DNA from: an uncultured Oscillospiraceae bacterium
GTDB lineage: Bacteria > Bacillota > Clostridia > Oscillospirales > Acutalibacteraceae
Assembly: GCA_900540295.1 (NCBI GenBank)
Contig: UQFM01000048.1
Span: 1 to 13,494, forward strand
Length of the DNA: 13,494 nt
Direction: 5' to 3'
Positions 6,153-13,448 of the stretch are shown here, piece after piece. Both the position numbers and the translations under genes were made by a program. The notes beneath the pieces were generated by a model. That model had not been told where the DNA came from. It did no database searches and saw only the letters and a program-made list of their open reading frames with translations. The number at the start of each line of letters is the position of its first letter. The first letter of the stretch is position 1.

Positions 6153-7034
6153 ATGAACAGTTCTTTATTGGCTTCTATGGAAGCGAATTTACGCCGTCTG
6201 TCGAAAGGGCATAAAAAAATTGCGGCATATATTACGGAAAATTATGATAAGGCGGCATTTATGACTGCCGCCGCGTTGGGAAATAAAGTCGGTGTAAGCG
6301 AATCCACCGTGGTGCGTTTTGCCACGGAAATGGGCTTTAAAGGCTACCCCGAATTACAGCGCGAATTACAGCAGATGATTAAATCCAAGCTGACCGCCGT
6401 TCAGCGTATGGAGGTTTCCGAATCTTTAATCGGCGACGGTGATATTATCAGTTCGGTTTTAAGCGGGGATATTGAGCTGATTCGCGAAACCGCAGAACGG
6501 ACTTCCCGCACCGATTTCCAAAATGCCGTGCAGGAAATTAACCGTGCGCGCCGTATCTACATTCTCGGCGTGCGTTCCTCGGCGGCACTGGCGTCTTTTT
6601 TGGCATTCTATTTCAATTTGGTATTCGATTCGGTGGTGCTGGTAGACACATCCAGTGCGTCGGAAATGTTCGAGCAGATGTTTCGCATCGGCGAAGAGGA
6701 TGTGTGCATCGCCATCAGCTTCCCGCGCTATTCCAAGCAGACGGTCAGCGCACTGCGCTTTATTGCGGACCGCGGGGCAAAAATCATCGCCGTCACCGAT
6801 ACGGAAAAATCCCCGATTGCGCTGTATGCCAATCATCTTTTGGTCGCACGAAGCGATATGGCGTCTGTGGTCGATTCCCTTACAGCGCCTTTAAGCCTGA
6901 TTAACGCCTTGATTGTCGGGGTAACGCTTTCCCGCCGCGAAGAAGTGTACAACAACTTTAATAAACTCGAAGGCATTTGGGACGAATACCAGGTCTATGA
7001 GAAAACGGAGGACATTCCCGAAAATGCAGAATAA
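6153..7034 (+). CDS. MurR/RpiR-family transcriptional regulator
   Basis: A 293-residue regulator with the two-domain RpiR layout. Residues 1-75 are the helix-turn-helix domain (ALGNKVGVSESTVVRFATEM at 41-60 and GFKGYPELQREL just after). Residues about 130-260 are a SIS domain that binds phosphosugars in studied relatives (IYILGVRSSAALASF, CIAISFPRYSKQTV, AKIIAVTDTEKSPIA). The ATG at 6153 is preferred over one at 6117, which overlaps the predicted -10 box; AAAAGGGCAGGA lies just upstream. The stop codon overlaps the next gene by 11 bases, so it heads an operon of housekeeping genes. Its effector is not evident; RpiR relatives usually sense sugar phosphates or amino-sugar phosphates. It may regulate its own operon or distant sugar genes (inference). 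Confidence 0.93.
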   Translation: MNSSLLASMEANLRRLSKGHKKIAAYITENYDKAAFMTAAALGNKVGVSESTVVRFATEMGFKGYPELQRELQQMIKSKLTAVQRMEVSESLIGDGDIISSVLSGDIELIRETAERTSRTDFQNAVQEINRARRIYILGVRSSAALASFLAFYFNLVFDSVVLVDTSSASEMFEQMFRIGEEDVCIAISFPRYSKQTVSALRFIADRGAKIIAVTDTEKSPIALYANHLLVARSDMASVVDSLTAPLSLINALIVGVTLSRREEVYNNFNKLEGIWDEYQVYEKTEDIPENAE

Positions 7035-8265
7035 AAAAGTAATCGTCGTCGGCGCAGGCGCGGCGGGCGTTATGGCGGCAGGCGCGGCGGCGGAAAACTG
7101 CGCCGATGTACTGCTGTTGGAGCGCAATCCGAAAATCGGCAGAAAAGTGCTGCTTACGGGAAAGGGACGGTGCAATGTTACGCATCATACCGACGAGATT
7201 GATACCTTGATTCAGAATATCCCCGGGAACGGACGGTTCTTATATAGCGCATTTTCACAGTTTATGCCGCAGGACACGGTGGATTTTTTTGAGGATTACG
7301 GCGTGCCGCTAAAAGTGGAGCGCGGAAATCGCGTGTTTCCGCAGTCAGACAGGGCGGCGGATATTGTAGACGCCCTATCGCGCTATCTGGCGGATGTCGG
7401 CGTAACCGTGCAACAGGCGCGCGTAACCGAATTGCTGACGGAAAACGGCGCGGTGAAAGGGATAAAAACCGAAAACGGCGAATGTATTTTTGCCGACAGC
7501 GTCATTTTGGCGACAGGCGGCAAATCCTACCCGAAAACGGGTTCGACAGGGGACGGATATGCTTTGGCGCAAAGCGTCGGACACACGGTAACACCCCTGC
7601 TTCCCTCTTTGTCGGCGCTTCGCTGCCGCGAGGGTTTTTGCAGTGACTGCATGGGGCTTTCGCTTCGCAATACGGCGATTACCGTGCGCGACACAAAAAC
7701 CAAAAAGACAATTTACGAGGATTTTGGGGAAATGCTGTTTACGCATTTCGGCGTTTCGGGGCCGATGATTTTGTCGGCAAGCGCACATATGCGTGAAATG
7801 CAGGCGGAACGGTATACCATAGATGTGGATTTAAAGCCTGCACTGTCGCACGAAAAGTTGGACGCACGCGTTTTGCGCGATTTTTCGGAAAACCTGAACA
7901 AATCCATTGCCAATACGCTGGGGCTTTTGCTGCCGCGTGCAATCATTCCCGCCGTGTTGCGCCTATCGGGACTGCGCCCGTCCGAAAAGGTCAATCAAAT
8001 CACCAAGGAACAGCGCGGGCGGTTGGTGGAAACCGTCAAGGCGCTTCGCTTGACGGTTATGGATTTTCACGATATCAAAGAGGCGATTGTAACTGCAGGC
8101 GGCGTAAAGACGGGCGAGGTAAATCCGAAAACGATGGAAAGCAAGCTGTGCCGCGGGCTGTATTTCGCAGGGGAATTGTTGGACTGCGACGGGTATACAG
8201 GCGGTTTTAATTTGCAGATTGCATTTTCTACGGGACGGCTTGCGGGTGTTTCCGCGGGCGAATAA
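7024..8265 (+). CDS. HI0933/BaiN-family NAD(P)/FAD-dependent oxidoreductase
   Basis: A 413-residue flavoprotein. The N-terminus holds the Rossmann dinucleotide fold: VIVVGAGAAGVMAA (GxGxxG at 10-15) and the ribose-binding acid E33 in LLLERN. KVLLTGKGRCNVTH and ATGGKSYPKTGSTGDGY are family signatures, and the C-terminal FAD-contact block reads AGELLDCDGYTGGFNLQIA. Members of this family (YhiN, HI0933, BaiN) are mostly uncharacterised; BaiN was proposed to take part in clostridial bile acid 7-dehydroxylation, but no other bile-acid gene is present here, so that role should not be assumed. The ATG at 7024 was chosen because the dinucleotide fold begins immediately after it, as is usual; GGAGG lies 12 bases upstream. 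It overlaps rpiR by 11 bases and ends 21 bp before cmk. Confidence 0.93.
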   Translation: MQNKKVIVVGAGAAGVMAAGAAAENCADVLLLERNPKIGRKVLLTGKGRCNVTHHTDEIDTLIQNIPGNGRFLYSAFSQFMPQDTVDFFEDYGVPLKVERGNRVFPQSDRAADIVDALSRYLADVGVTVQQARVTELLTENGAVKGIKTENGECIFADSVILATGGKSYPKTGSTGDGYALAQSVGHTVTPLLPSLSALRCREGFCSDCMGLSLRNTAITVRDTKTKKTIYEDFGEMLFTHFGVSGPMILSASAHMREMQAERYTIDVDLKPALSHEKLDARVLRDFSENLNKSIANTLGLLLPRAIIPAVLRLSGLRPSEKVNQITKEQRGRLVETVKALRLTVMDFHDIKEAIVTAGGVKTGEVNPKTMESKLCRGLYFAGELLDCDGYTGGFNLQIAFSTGRLAGVSAGE

Positions 8266-8286
8266 AGGGAAAGGAATCGGAATAGT

Positions 8287-8955
8287 ATGATAAACGTAGC
8301 CATAGACGGTCCTGCGGGGGCGGGGAAAAGCACCATCGCCCGCACAGCGGCACAGGCATTAGGATATATTTATGTGGACACGGGTGCGCTGTACCGCGCG
8401 GTTGGCGTGTATTCGCTTCGCCGCGGATTCGATACCAAAAACGCGGACACAGTGGCAGGCACGCTTTCGGATATTTGTGTGGAACTGAAATTTATCGGCG
8501 GTGTACAGCACGTCTTTTTAAACGGCGAGGATGTATCCGAGGAAATCCGCACACCCGAAGCGAGCATGGCGGCGTCCGATGTTTCCGCCGTCCCTGCCGT
8601 ACGGCAGTTTTTGTTCGATTTACAGCGCAATATCGCGAAGCAAAACGACTGTATTATGGATGGGCGCGATATCGGCACGGTTGTTTTGCCGCAAGCAGAG
8701 GTCAAAATCTTTTTAACCGCCTCCCCCGAGGCACGCGCCATGCGGCGGTATCGGGAATTGCAGGCGAAAGGTGCGGCAGATACTTTCGAAGAAGTGCTTG
8801 CCGATTTAAAACAGCGCGACTACAACGATTCCCACCGTGCCGTAGCACCCTTAAAGCCTGCCGAGGACAGCATTTTGGTGGACACCACCGAGCTGAATCT
8901 CGAAGAATCCGTTGAAAAGGTGATTGCGGTTATTCAAGAGAGAATCACCGACTGA
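8287..8955 (+). CDS. cmk: Cytidylate kinase
   Basis: A 222-residue cytoplasmic kinase that phosphorylates CMP and dCMP with ATP for nucleic acid precursor supply. The P-loop GPAGAGKST lies at residues 8-16, followed by the nucleotide-binding YVDTGALYRAVG (29-40). IMDGRDIGTVVLP (123-135) and the lid-type segment RDYNDSHRAVAPLKPAEDS (177-195) are characteristic of Cmk. Length is normal for the short type (about 220). The ATG is preceded by AAAGGAA about 8-10 bases upstream. It lies between the flavoprotein gene and plsC with gaps of about 21 and 22 bp, an arrangement common in Clostridia. Confidence 0.98.
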   Translation: MINVAIDGPAGAGKSTIARTAAQALGYIYVDTGALYRAVGVYSLRRGFDTKNADTVAGTLSDICVELKFIGGVQHVFLNGEDVSEEIRTPEASMAASDVSAVPAVRQFLFDLQRNIAKQNDCIMDGRDIGTVVLPQAEVKIFLTASPEARAMRRYRELQAKGAADTFEEVLADLKQRDYNDSHRAVAPLKPAEDSILVDTTELNLEESVEKVIAVIQERITD

Positions 8956-8977
8956 TTACATAGGAGACCCAAAGAAC

Positions 8978-9622
8978 ATGTCTGAACTTTACGATTTTTC
9001 AAAAGTAAAAGAATATAAGCTTTACACGGTGCTCACGCCGCTTGCCAAGGCGGTATGTAAGACCGTGCAGAAATGCACCTATATCGGCACGGAAAACATC
9101 CCGAAAACGGGCGGTTTTATTTTAGCGTGCAATCATATGAGCACCTTTGACCCCATTGCTTTGGGCGGCGCGGGCAAACGGGTGATTCATTTTATGGCGA
9201 AAGAGGAATTGTTTGAGAACAAAGCGCTCGGCACCTTTATTACGCATCTGAATGCCTTTCCCGTGGTGCGCGGCAAAGGGGATATGACTGCCATTACTCA
9301 TGCGGAAGAAATTCTGCGCAACGGTTGGGTGTTGGGCATATTCCCCGAGGGTACGCGCTCGGAGGATTACGCGCCGAAGCGGGCAAAGTCGGGTGTGGCG
9401 CTGATTGCGAAGCAGACGGGCGCGGATGTGCTGCCTGTATCGATTTATACCGATGAAGAATATAAGCGCGGTACGCGCCTGACGGTGCGGTTCGGCCGGC
9501 TTATCAAAAATGAAGAATTCGGCTTTACCGAGGACGGCAAATCCCGCGAGCTGAAAGAGGCATCGCGCCGCATTATGGATGACATCACGAAGCTTTGGGA
9601 GGAAGGGCATTGCAAAAAATAA
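8978..9622 (+). CDS. plsC: 1-acyl-sn-glycerol-3-phosphate acyltransferase
   Basis: A 214-residue acyltransferase of the PlsC family, which adds the second acyl chain to lysophosphatidic acid to give phosphatidic acid at the inner face of the membrane. The catalytic HX4D motif is CNHMSTFDP with H53 and D58. The substrate-binding motif is GIFPEGTRS (120-128), and the later VLPVSIYT (161-168) matches the conserved proline motif. The ATG at 8978 fits AGGAG 11 bases upstream; a longer frame from 8924 would overlap cmk and lacks a ribosome site. There is no strong transmembrane helix, so membrane association is probably peripheral. The gene overlaps ispH by 13 bases, implying translational coupling. 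Confidence 0.95.
   Translation: MSELYDFSKVKEYKLYTVLTPLAKAVCKTVQKCTYIGTENIPKTGGFILACNHMSTFDPIALGGAGKRVIHFMAKEELFENKALGTFITHLNAFPVVRGKGDMTAITHAEEILRNGWVLGIFPEGTRSEDYAPKRAKSGVALIAKQTGADVLPVSIYTDEEYKRGTRLTVRFGRLIKNEEFGFTEDGKSRELKEASRRIMDDITKLWEEGHCKK
9598..9606 (+). promoter_or_regulatory. Ribosome binding site deciding the TTG start of ispH/S1
   Basis: GGAGGAAGG inside the end of plsC lies a few bases before TTG at 9610. No ATG or GTG is available before the IspH fold begins, so TTG is the likely start. Confidence 0.65.
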
Positions 9623-11643
9623 CACTTGCCGAAACCGCAGGCTTTTGCTTCGGTGTGAACCGTGCGGTGCAAATGCTGGAAACAATGGTCGAAGCGGGTA
9701 CGCGTGCATGTACCTTGGGCCCGATTATTCACAATCCGCAGGTCATCGGGCATTTTGAGCGTCACGGCGTCCGCGTGATTGAAACCCCGTCGGAATGCGC
9801 GGACGGCGAGACACTGGTCATCCGCACCCACGGTGTGCCGAAAGAGACGCTTGCGGCAGTCGAACAGTCGGGCGCGCCGTTCTGCAACGCAACCTGTCCG
9901 TTCGTCACGAAAATTCATAAAATTGTCCGCGAAAACTCCACGGCGGAAAACGTCACGCTGATAGCGGGCGATAAAACACACCCCGAGGTTGTCGGGATTC
10001 GCAGTTTCTGCAACGGACGGTCTTTTGTGTTTAATACTTACGAAGAACTGCTCTCTCTGTTGGAATCTCAGCCGAATTTAGACGAAAACGGCTTGATTGT
10101 GGTTGCACAGACAACTTTCAGCACAAATTCCTTTAAAAAATGTGTAAAAAAAATAAAAATGGTATATACAAACGCCGTAATTTTTGATACAATATGTAGT
10201 GCGACTGAGGAAAGACAGGCAGAAGCGCAGCAGTTGTCGCGCGAGAACGATGCGATGCTCATCATCGGCGGGCGGCAAAGCTCCAATACCGCAAAGCTCA
10301 AAGCGGTCTGTGCCGAAAACTGTCCGACCTTTCTGATTGAAACGGCACAGGAGTTACATGGCATTGACCTGTCCCGTTATGAATCAGTCGGCGTTACTGC
10401 GGGTGCTTCCACACCTGACAGTATTATTAAGGAGGTACTAAAAACAATGTCCGAGAATCTTACGCAAACACAGGCAGAATTAGTTGAAAAGGAGGAGTCT
10501 GCGATGTCTTCTGAAGCAACCAGCTTTGCCGATATGCTTGAAGAATATATAGACACAAGCTCTGACCAAAAGGTTGTCGGCCGCGTAGTCGCGGTTACAC
10601 CGTCTGAAATTCAGGTCGAAATCACCGGCAGAAAGCACACAGGTTATGTTTCCGCCGCAGAATACAGCAGTGATCCCACAGCGGATATGACTGCGGAAGT
10701 CAAAATCGGCGATGAGCTGAATCTTATCATCATGAAAACTAACGACATGGAGGGTACGGTTGCCCTTTCCAAGAGACGCTACGATGCAATCAAAGCTTGG
10801 GACGAGCTTTCTGACGAAAATGAGGAAGCAGTCGAGGGCAAGGTTACAGGCGTTGTCGGCGACGGCAAAGGTCTTTTCGTGCAGTACAACGGCATCCGTG
10901 TGTTCGTGCCCGCATCGCTTTCCAAAATCAGCCGCAGTGATTCTTTGGAGGAAATGGTCGGCAAGACGGTTTCTTTCAAAATCATCGAAGTGGACAGAAG
11001 AAGAAAAAGAGTTGTCGGTTCTATCCGTGCCGCTTACAAAGATGCACGTGCCGCCGCTGAAGAAGCTTTCTGGGCACAGGCTGAGGAAGGGCAGACCTAC
11101 ACAGGTACAGTCCGTTCGCTCACCAGCTACGGCGCATTCGTGGACATCGGCGGCGTAGACGGCATGGTGCACATCTCCGAGCTTTCCTGGAGCCGCATCA
11201 AGCATCCGTCGGATGTTGTGAAGGTCGGCGATACGGTTGAAGTCTACATAAAGGGTCTTGACCGTGAAAACAAGAAGATTTCGCTCGGCTACAAGAAAAT
11301 CGAGGACAATCCGTGGGAGATTCTGAAGAGAGATTATCCCATCGGCTCGGCGGTAAAAGCGAAAATCGTTGGGCTTACCACCTTCGGTGCATTCGCATCG
11401 GTTATCCCCGGTATTGACGGTTTGATTCACATTTCCGAAATTTCGCACAGCCACATCGGCAACCCTGCTGAGGTTCTGAAGGTCGGCGATGAAGTAGATG
11501 TGAAGATTTTGGATGTGGACTTCGACAAAAAGCGCGTCAGCCTTTCTATGAAAGCGCTTTTGGATGCGCCTGTTGCGGACACCGCAGACAGCGAGCCTGT
11601 ATCGATTGACGATTTGGCGGCTGCGGCAGAAACCGAAGAATAA
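9610..11643 (+). CDS. ispH: IspH-ribosomal protein S1 fusion (HMBPP reductase / S1-domain protein)
   Basis: A 677-residue fusion known from Clostridia. Residues 1-279 are IspH, which reduces HMBPP to IPP and DMAPP as the last MEP-pathway step. The three iron-sulfur cysteines are C13 (AGFCFGVNRAV), C96 (NATCPFV) and C196 (FDTICSATEERQ). Substrate residues include H41 (HNPQ), H74 (RTHGVP), H124 and E126 (DKTHPE), the SSNT motif (224-227) and the TAGASTP loop. Residues 299-677 are S1-like, with four S1 RNA-binding repeats at about 320-390, 398-466, 485-553 and 568-638, and an acidic tail. The start is TTG, supported by GGAGGAAGG just upstream. It overlaps plsC by 13 bases and ends the operon. 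Two internal ribosome-site/ATG pairs at the junction could yield free S1 of 398 or 379 residues. Lysine codon choice changes at the junction (see findings). Confidence 0.95.
   Translation: MQKITLAETAGFCFGVNRAVQMLETMVEAGTRACTLGPIIHNPQVIGHFERHGVRVIETPSECADGETLVIRTHGVPKETLAAVEQSGAPFCNATCPFVTKIHKIVRENSTAENVTLIAGDKTHPEVVGIRSFCNGRSFVFNTYEELLSLLESQPNLDENGLIVVAQTTFSTNSFKKCVKKIKMVYTNAVIFDTICSATEERQAEAQQLSRENDAMLIIGGRQSSNTAKLKAVCAENCPTFLIETAQELHGIDLSRYESVGVTAGASTPDSIIKEVLKTMSENLTQTQAELVEKEESAMSSEATSFADMLEEYIDTSSDQKVVGRVVAVTPSEIQVEITGRKHTGYVSAAEYSSDPTADMTAEVKIGDELNLIIMKTNDMEGTVALSKRRYDAIKAWDELSDENEEAVEGKVTGVVGDGKGLFVQYNGIRVFVPASLSKISRSDSLEEMVGKTVSFKIIEVDRRRKRVVGSIRAAYKDARAAAEEAFWAQAEEGQTYTGTVRSLTSYGAFVDIGGVDGMVHISELSWSRIKHPSDVVKVGDTVEVYIKGLDRENKKISLGYKKIEDNPWEILKRDYPIGSAVKAKIVGLTTFGAFASVIPGIDGLIHISEISHSHIGNPAEVLKVGDEVDVKILDVDFDKKRVSLSMKALLDAPVADTADSEPVSIDDLAAAAETEE
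10165..10193 (+). promoter_or_regulatory. Candidate internal promoter within ispH
   Basis: TATACA (10165-10170, four of six) lies 17 bp before TACAAT (10188-10193, five of six), with a TG one base ahead forming an extended -10. It falls in a conspicuously AT-rich stretch (about 10131-10200) inside coding sequence. It would make a transcript carrying the S1 half with a leader of about 250-300 bases. Confidence 0.35.
10429..10449 (+). promoter_or_regulatory. Internal ribosome binding site and ATG at the IspH-S1 junction (first)
   Basis: AAGGAGG (10429-10435) precedes an in-frame ATG at 10447 by 11 bases. Initiation here would give a 398-residue S1 protein beginning MSENLTQTQ. The spacing is slightly long. 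Confidence 0.5.
10489..10506 (+). promoter_or_regulatory. Internal ribosome binding site and ATG at the IspH-S1 junction (second)
   Basis: AAGGAGG (10489-10495) precedes an in-frame ATG at 10504 by eight bases, an ideal distance. Initiation would give a 379-residue protein, MSSEATSFADMLEEYI, which looks like a natural S1 N-terminus. The codons spell Lys-Glu-Glu, so chance is possible. Confidence 0.55.
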
Positions 11644-11680
11644 TTTTTAAAATCCAAAACTCCGCCGAATAAGGCACAGA

Positions 11681-11715
11681 AAAGAGAGGACGGGCGGGAA
11701 GCCTGTCCTCTTTTT
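11681..11715 (+). terminator. Intrinsic terminator of the rpiR-ispH/S1 operon
   Basis: AGAGGACGGGC (11685-11695) pairs with GCCTGTCCTCT (11701-11711) through one G-U pair around the loop GGGAA. Flanking AAAG and TTTT extend the stem, and a run of five T follows. It begins about 40 bp after the S1 stop. Confidence 0.9.
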
Positions 11716-11749
11716 GCATTTTACAATAACTTAGAGAGAGGCTACCGAA

Positions 11750-13448
11750 ATGCTTGAAAAAATTATCCCCGCCGCAGTTACTTTGGCGGCAGGCGTAGCG
11801 GCGGCAGGGGTCGCCGTGCTGAAAAAGAAAAATATCTGCCCGATTTGCGAGCTGAAAAAAGCGGCGGCGCGTACAGGCGTGCATGTCAAGGCAAGCGCCC
11901 CCTATAACAACGGTGCGGCACGCACACCCCCGATGGGTTGGTCAAGCTGGAACACTTTCCATAATCATATTGACGAAAAGCTGATTTTGGAAACTGCCGA
12001 CGCCATGAAAGCCACGGGACTTTTAGAAGCAGGCTACAAGTATGTGAATTTGGACGATTGCTGGCAAAGCTCTATGCGCGACAAAAACGGCAAATTGCAG
12101 GGCGATTTGACGACGTTTCCGTCGGGGATTCCCGCGCTTGTCCGTAACTTAAACGAAAAAGGCTTCAAAGCGGGTATTTATTCTTCAAACGGTACGCTGA
12201 CCTGCGAGGATTTGCCTGCATCTCTCGGGCATGAGCGTATTGACGCGGAAACCTTTGCCGAGTGGGGCATTGAATACTTTAAATATGATTTCTGCCACCA
12301 TCAGTATATCCCGACCAAAGCCCCTTGGATTGAAGGTATTTTAATCGGCGGCGGGTCTTTAACGGAAGAATTGGCTTTGTCTGCGGAAAATGCAGAGTTA
12401 TACGGTGCGGCAAAAGTTGTAACTGCGGACGATGATACCTATGTTACCCGTTTGGACAGCAATCTCGGTTCCATCAAATTCAGCTTTGTAAATGTGCCGT
12501 CGGCAGGGGAGTATGTACTGACCTTTTTGGTGCATAAAGAGGGAAATGCCGAGAAATATTTGGTGGCGACAGTGAACGGTAAGGACGAATATCCCGTTGT
12601 ATTCCCGCCGACTAAGGCGTTTAATCCGCGCGGCGGCAGAACGCAGACAATGATACATTTGGAAGCAGGCGACAATACGATTGAACTGCGCAACCCGATT
12701 GCCTCTAAAATGGACAGCGCCGCCGCACAGTATATTGCGATGGGCAAGGAGCTGAAGCGTGCAACTAAGTTGTTTGCAGAGAAAAACGGCGTGCCTGAAA
12801 AACCGATTGTGTATTCCATTTGCGAATGGGGCTGGAACAAGCCGTGGCGCTGGGGCAGCGAGGCAGGCAACCTTTGGCGCACCACGCCCGATATTCAGGC
12901 AAATTGGGCGTCTGTTGTCGGGATTTATGAAACGAACGTGCGGCTGTATAAGCATGCGTGTGTCGGCGGGTACAATGACCCCGATATGTTAGAGGTCGGT
13001 AACGGCAAAATGACCGTGGAAGAAAATAAGGCGCACTTTACTTTGTGGTGCATGATGGCGGCGCCCTTGATTCTCGGGAACGATTTGCGCAGCTTTATGC
13101 GTGCGGACGGCACGGCAGATACGGAACACCCCGTACTGCAAATTTTAAAGAATGCGGATTTGATTGCGGTTGACCAGGATGAGAAATGTGTGCCCTGCCG
13201 CCGCATCAAAACCACGGGCATTTATGACATCCTTGTAAAGCCGCTGGCGGGCGGTGAAGCGGCGGTATGCCTGTTTAACAAAGGACCGAAGGAACTGCAA
13301 ATCGGCACATCCTTGCGCGGCGTATCCAACCTTGCGTTTGCGGGTCTGCCGAGTGCGGAAAAATATATTTGCACGGACCTTTGGGAAAAGACAAATGCGG
13401 AAACCATGGATATGCTTTCGGCAGTTGTGCCGTCCCACGGCGTAAAGG
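11750..13448 (+). CDS. GH27 alpha-galactosidase with N-terminal hydrophobic segment and inserted module, 3' truncated
   Basis: 566 native codons are present; the frame runs into adapter sequence at 13449, so only the last few residues are probably lost. GH27 enzymes are retaining and remove terminal alpha-galactose, or alpha-GalNAc in some members. The barrel starts at residue 59 with PPMGWSSWN; then NLDDCW (100-105), nucleophile D180 in YFKYDFC, SICEWGW (356-362), the acid/base candidate D381 four residues after R377 (as in human GLA R227/D231), GGYNDPDMLEVG (406-417) and GNDLR (443-447). A beta C-terminal domain follows from about 480. Residues 5-24 are hydrophobic and followed by KKK and a CPIC motif, suggesting a membrane anchor or uncleaved signal. 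Residues about 191-324 are an insertion. GAGAGAGG eight bases before the ATG supports the start. It lies 106 bp behind the S1 stop; I see no clear promoter. Confidence 0.93.
12320..12721 (+). other. Carbohydrate-binding-like module inserted within the GH27 barrel
   Basis: About 134 residues (roughly 191-324 of the protein) separate the strand carrying nucleophile D180 from the helix beginning AAQYIAMGKELKRA, where typical GH27 enzymes have only a short loop. The insert has the look of a CBM6/CBM35 beta-sandwich: SAENAELYGAAKVV near the start, YVLTFLVHKEG in the middle, VNGK, and a closing LEAGDNTIELRNP. Boundaries are approximate, and the fold is inferred from sequence pattern only. Confidence 0.6.

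Noticed and set aside
7024..8265. Bile acid dehydroxylation role for the BaiN-like flavoprotein
   Set aside because: The family is broad, this operon position is common in Clostridia, and no other bai gene is visible in the window.
10480..11454. A 324-codon minus-strand open frame
   Set aside because: It is antisense to the S1 repeats, shows no ribosome site or family features, and is a composition effect.
11716..11749. TACAAT at 11722-11727 as a -10 box for the GH27 gene
   Set aside because: No acceptable -35 hexamer lies 16-18 bp upstream, where the terminator stem sits.
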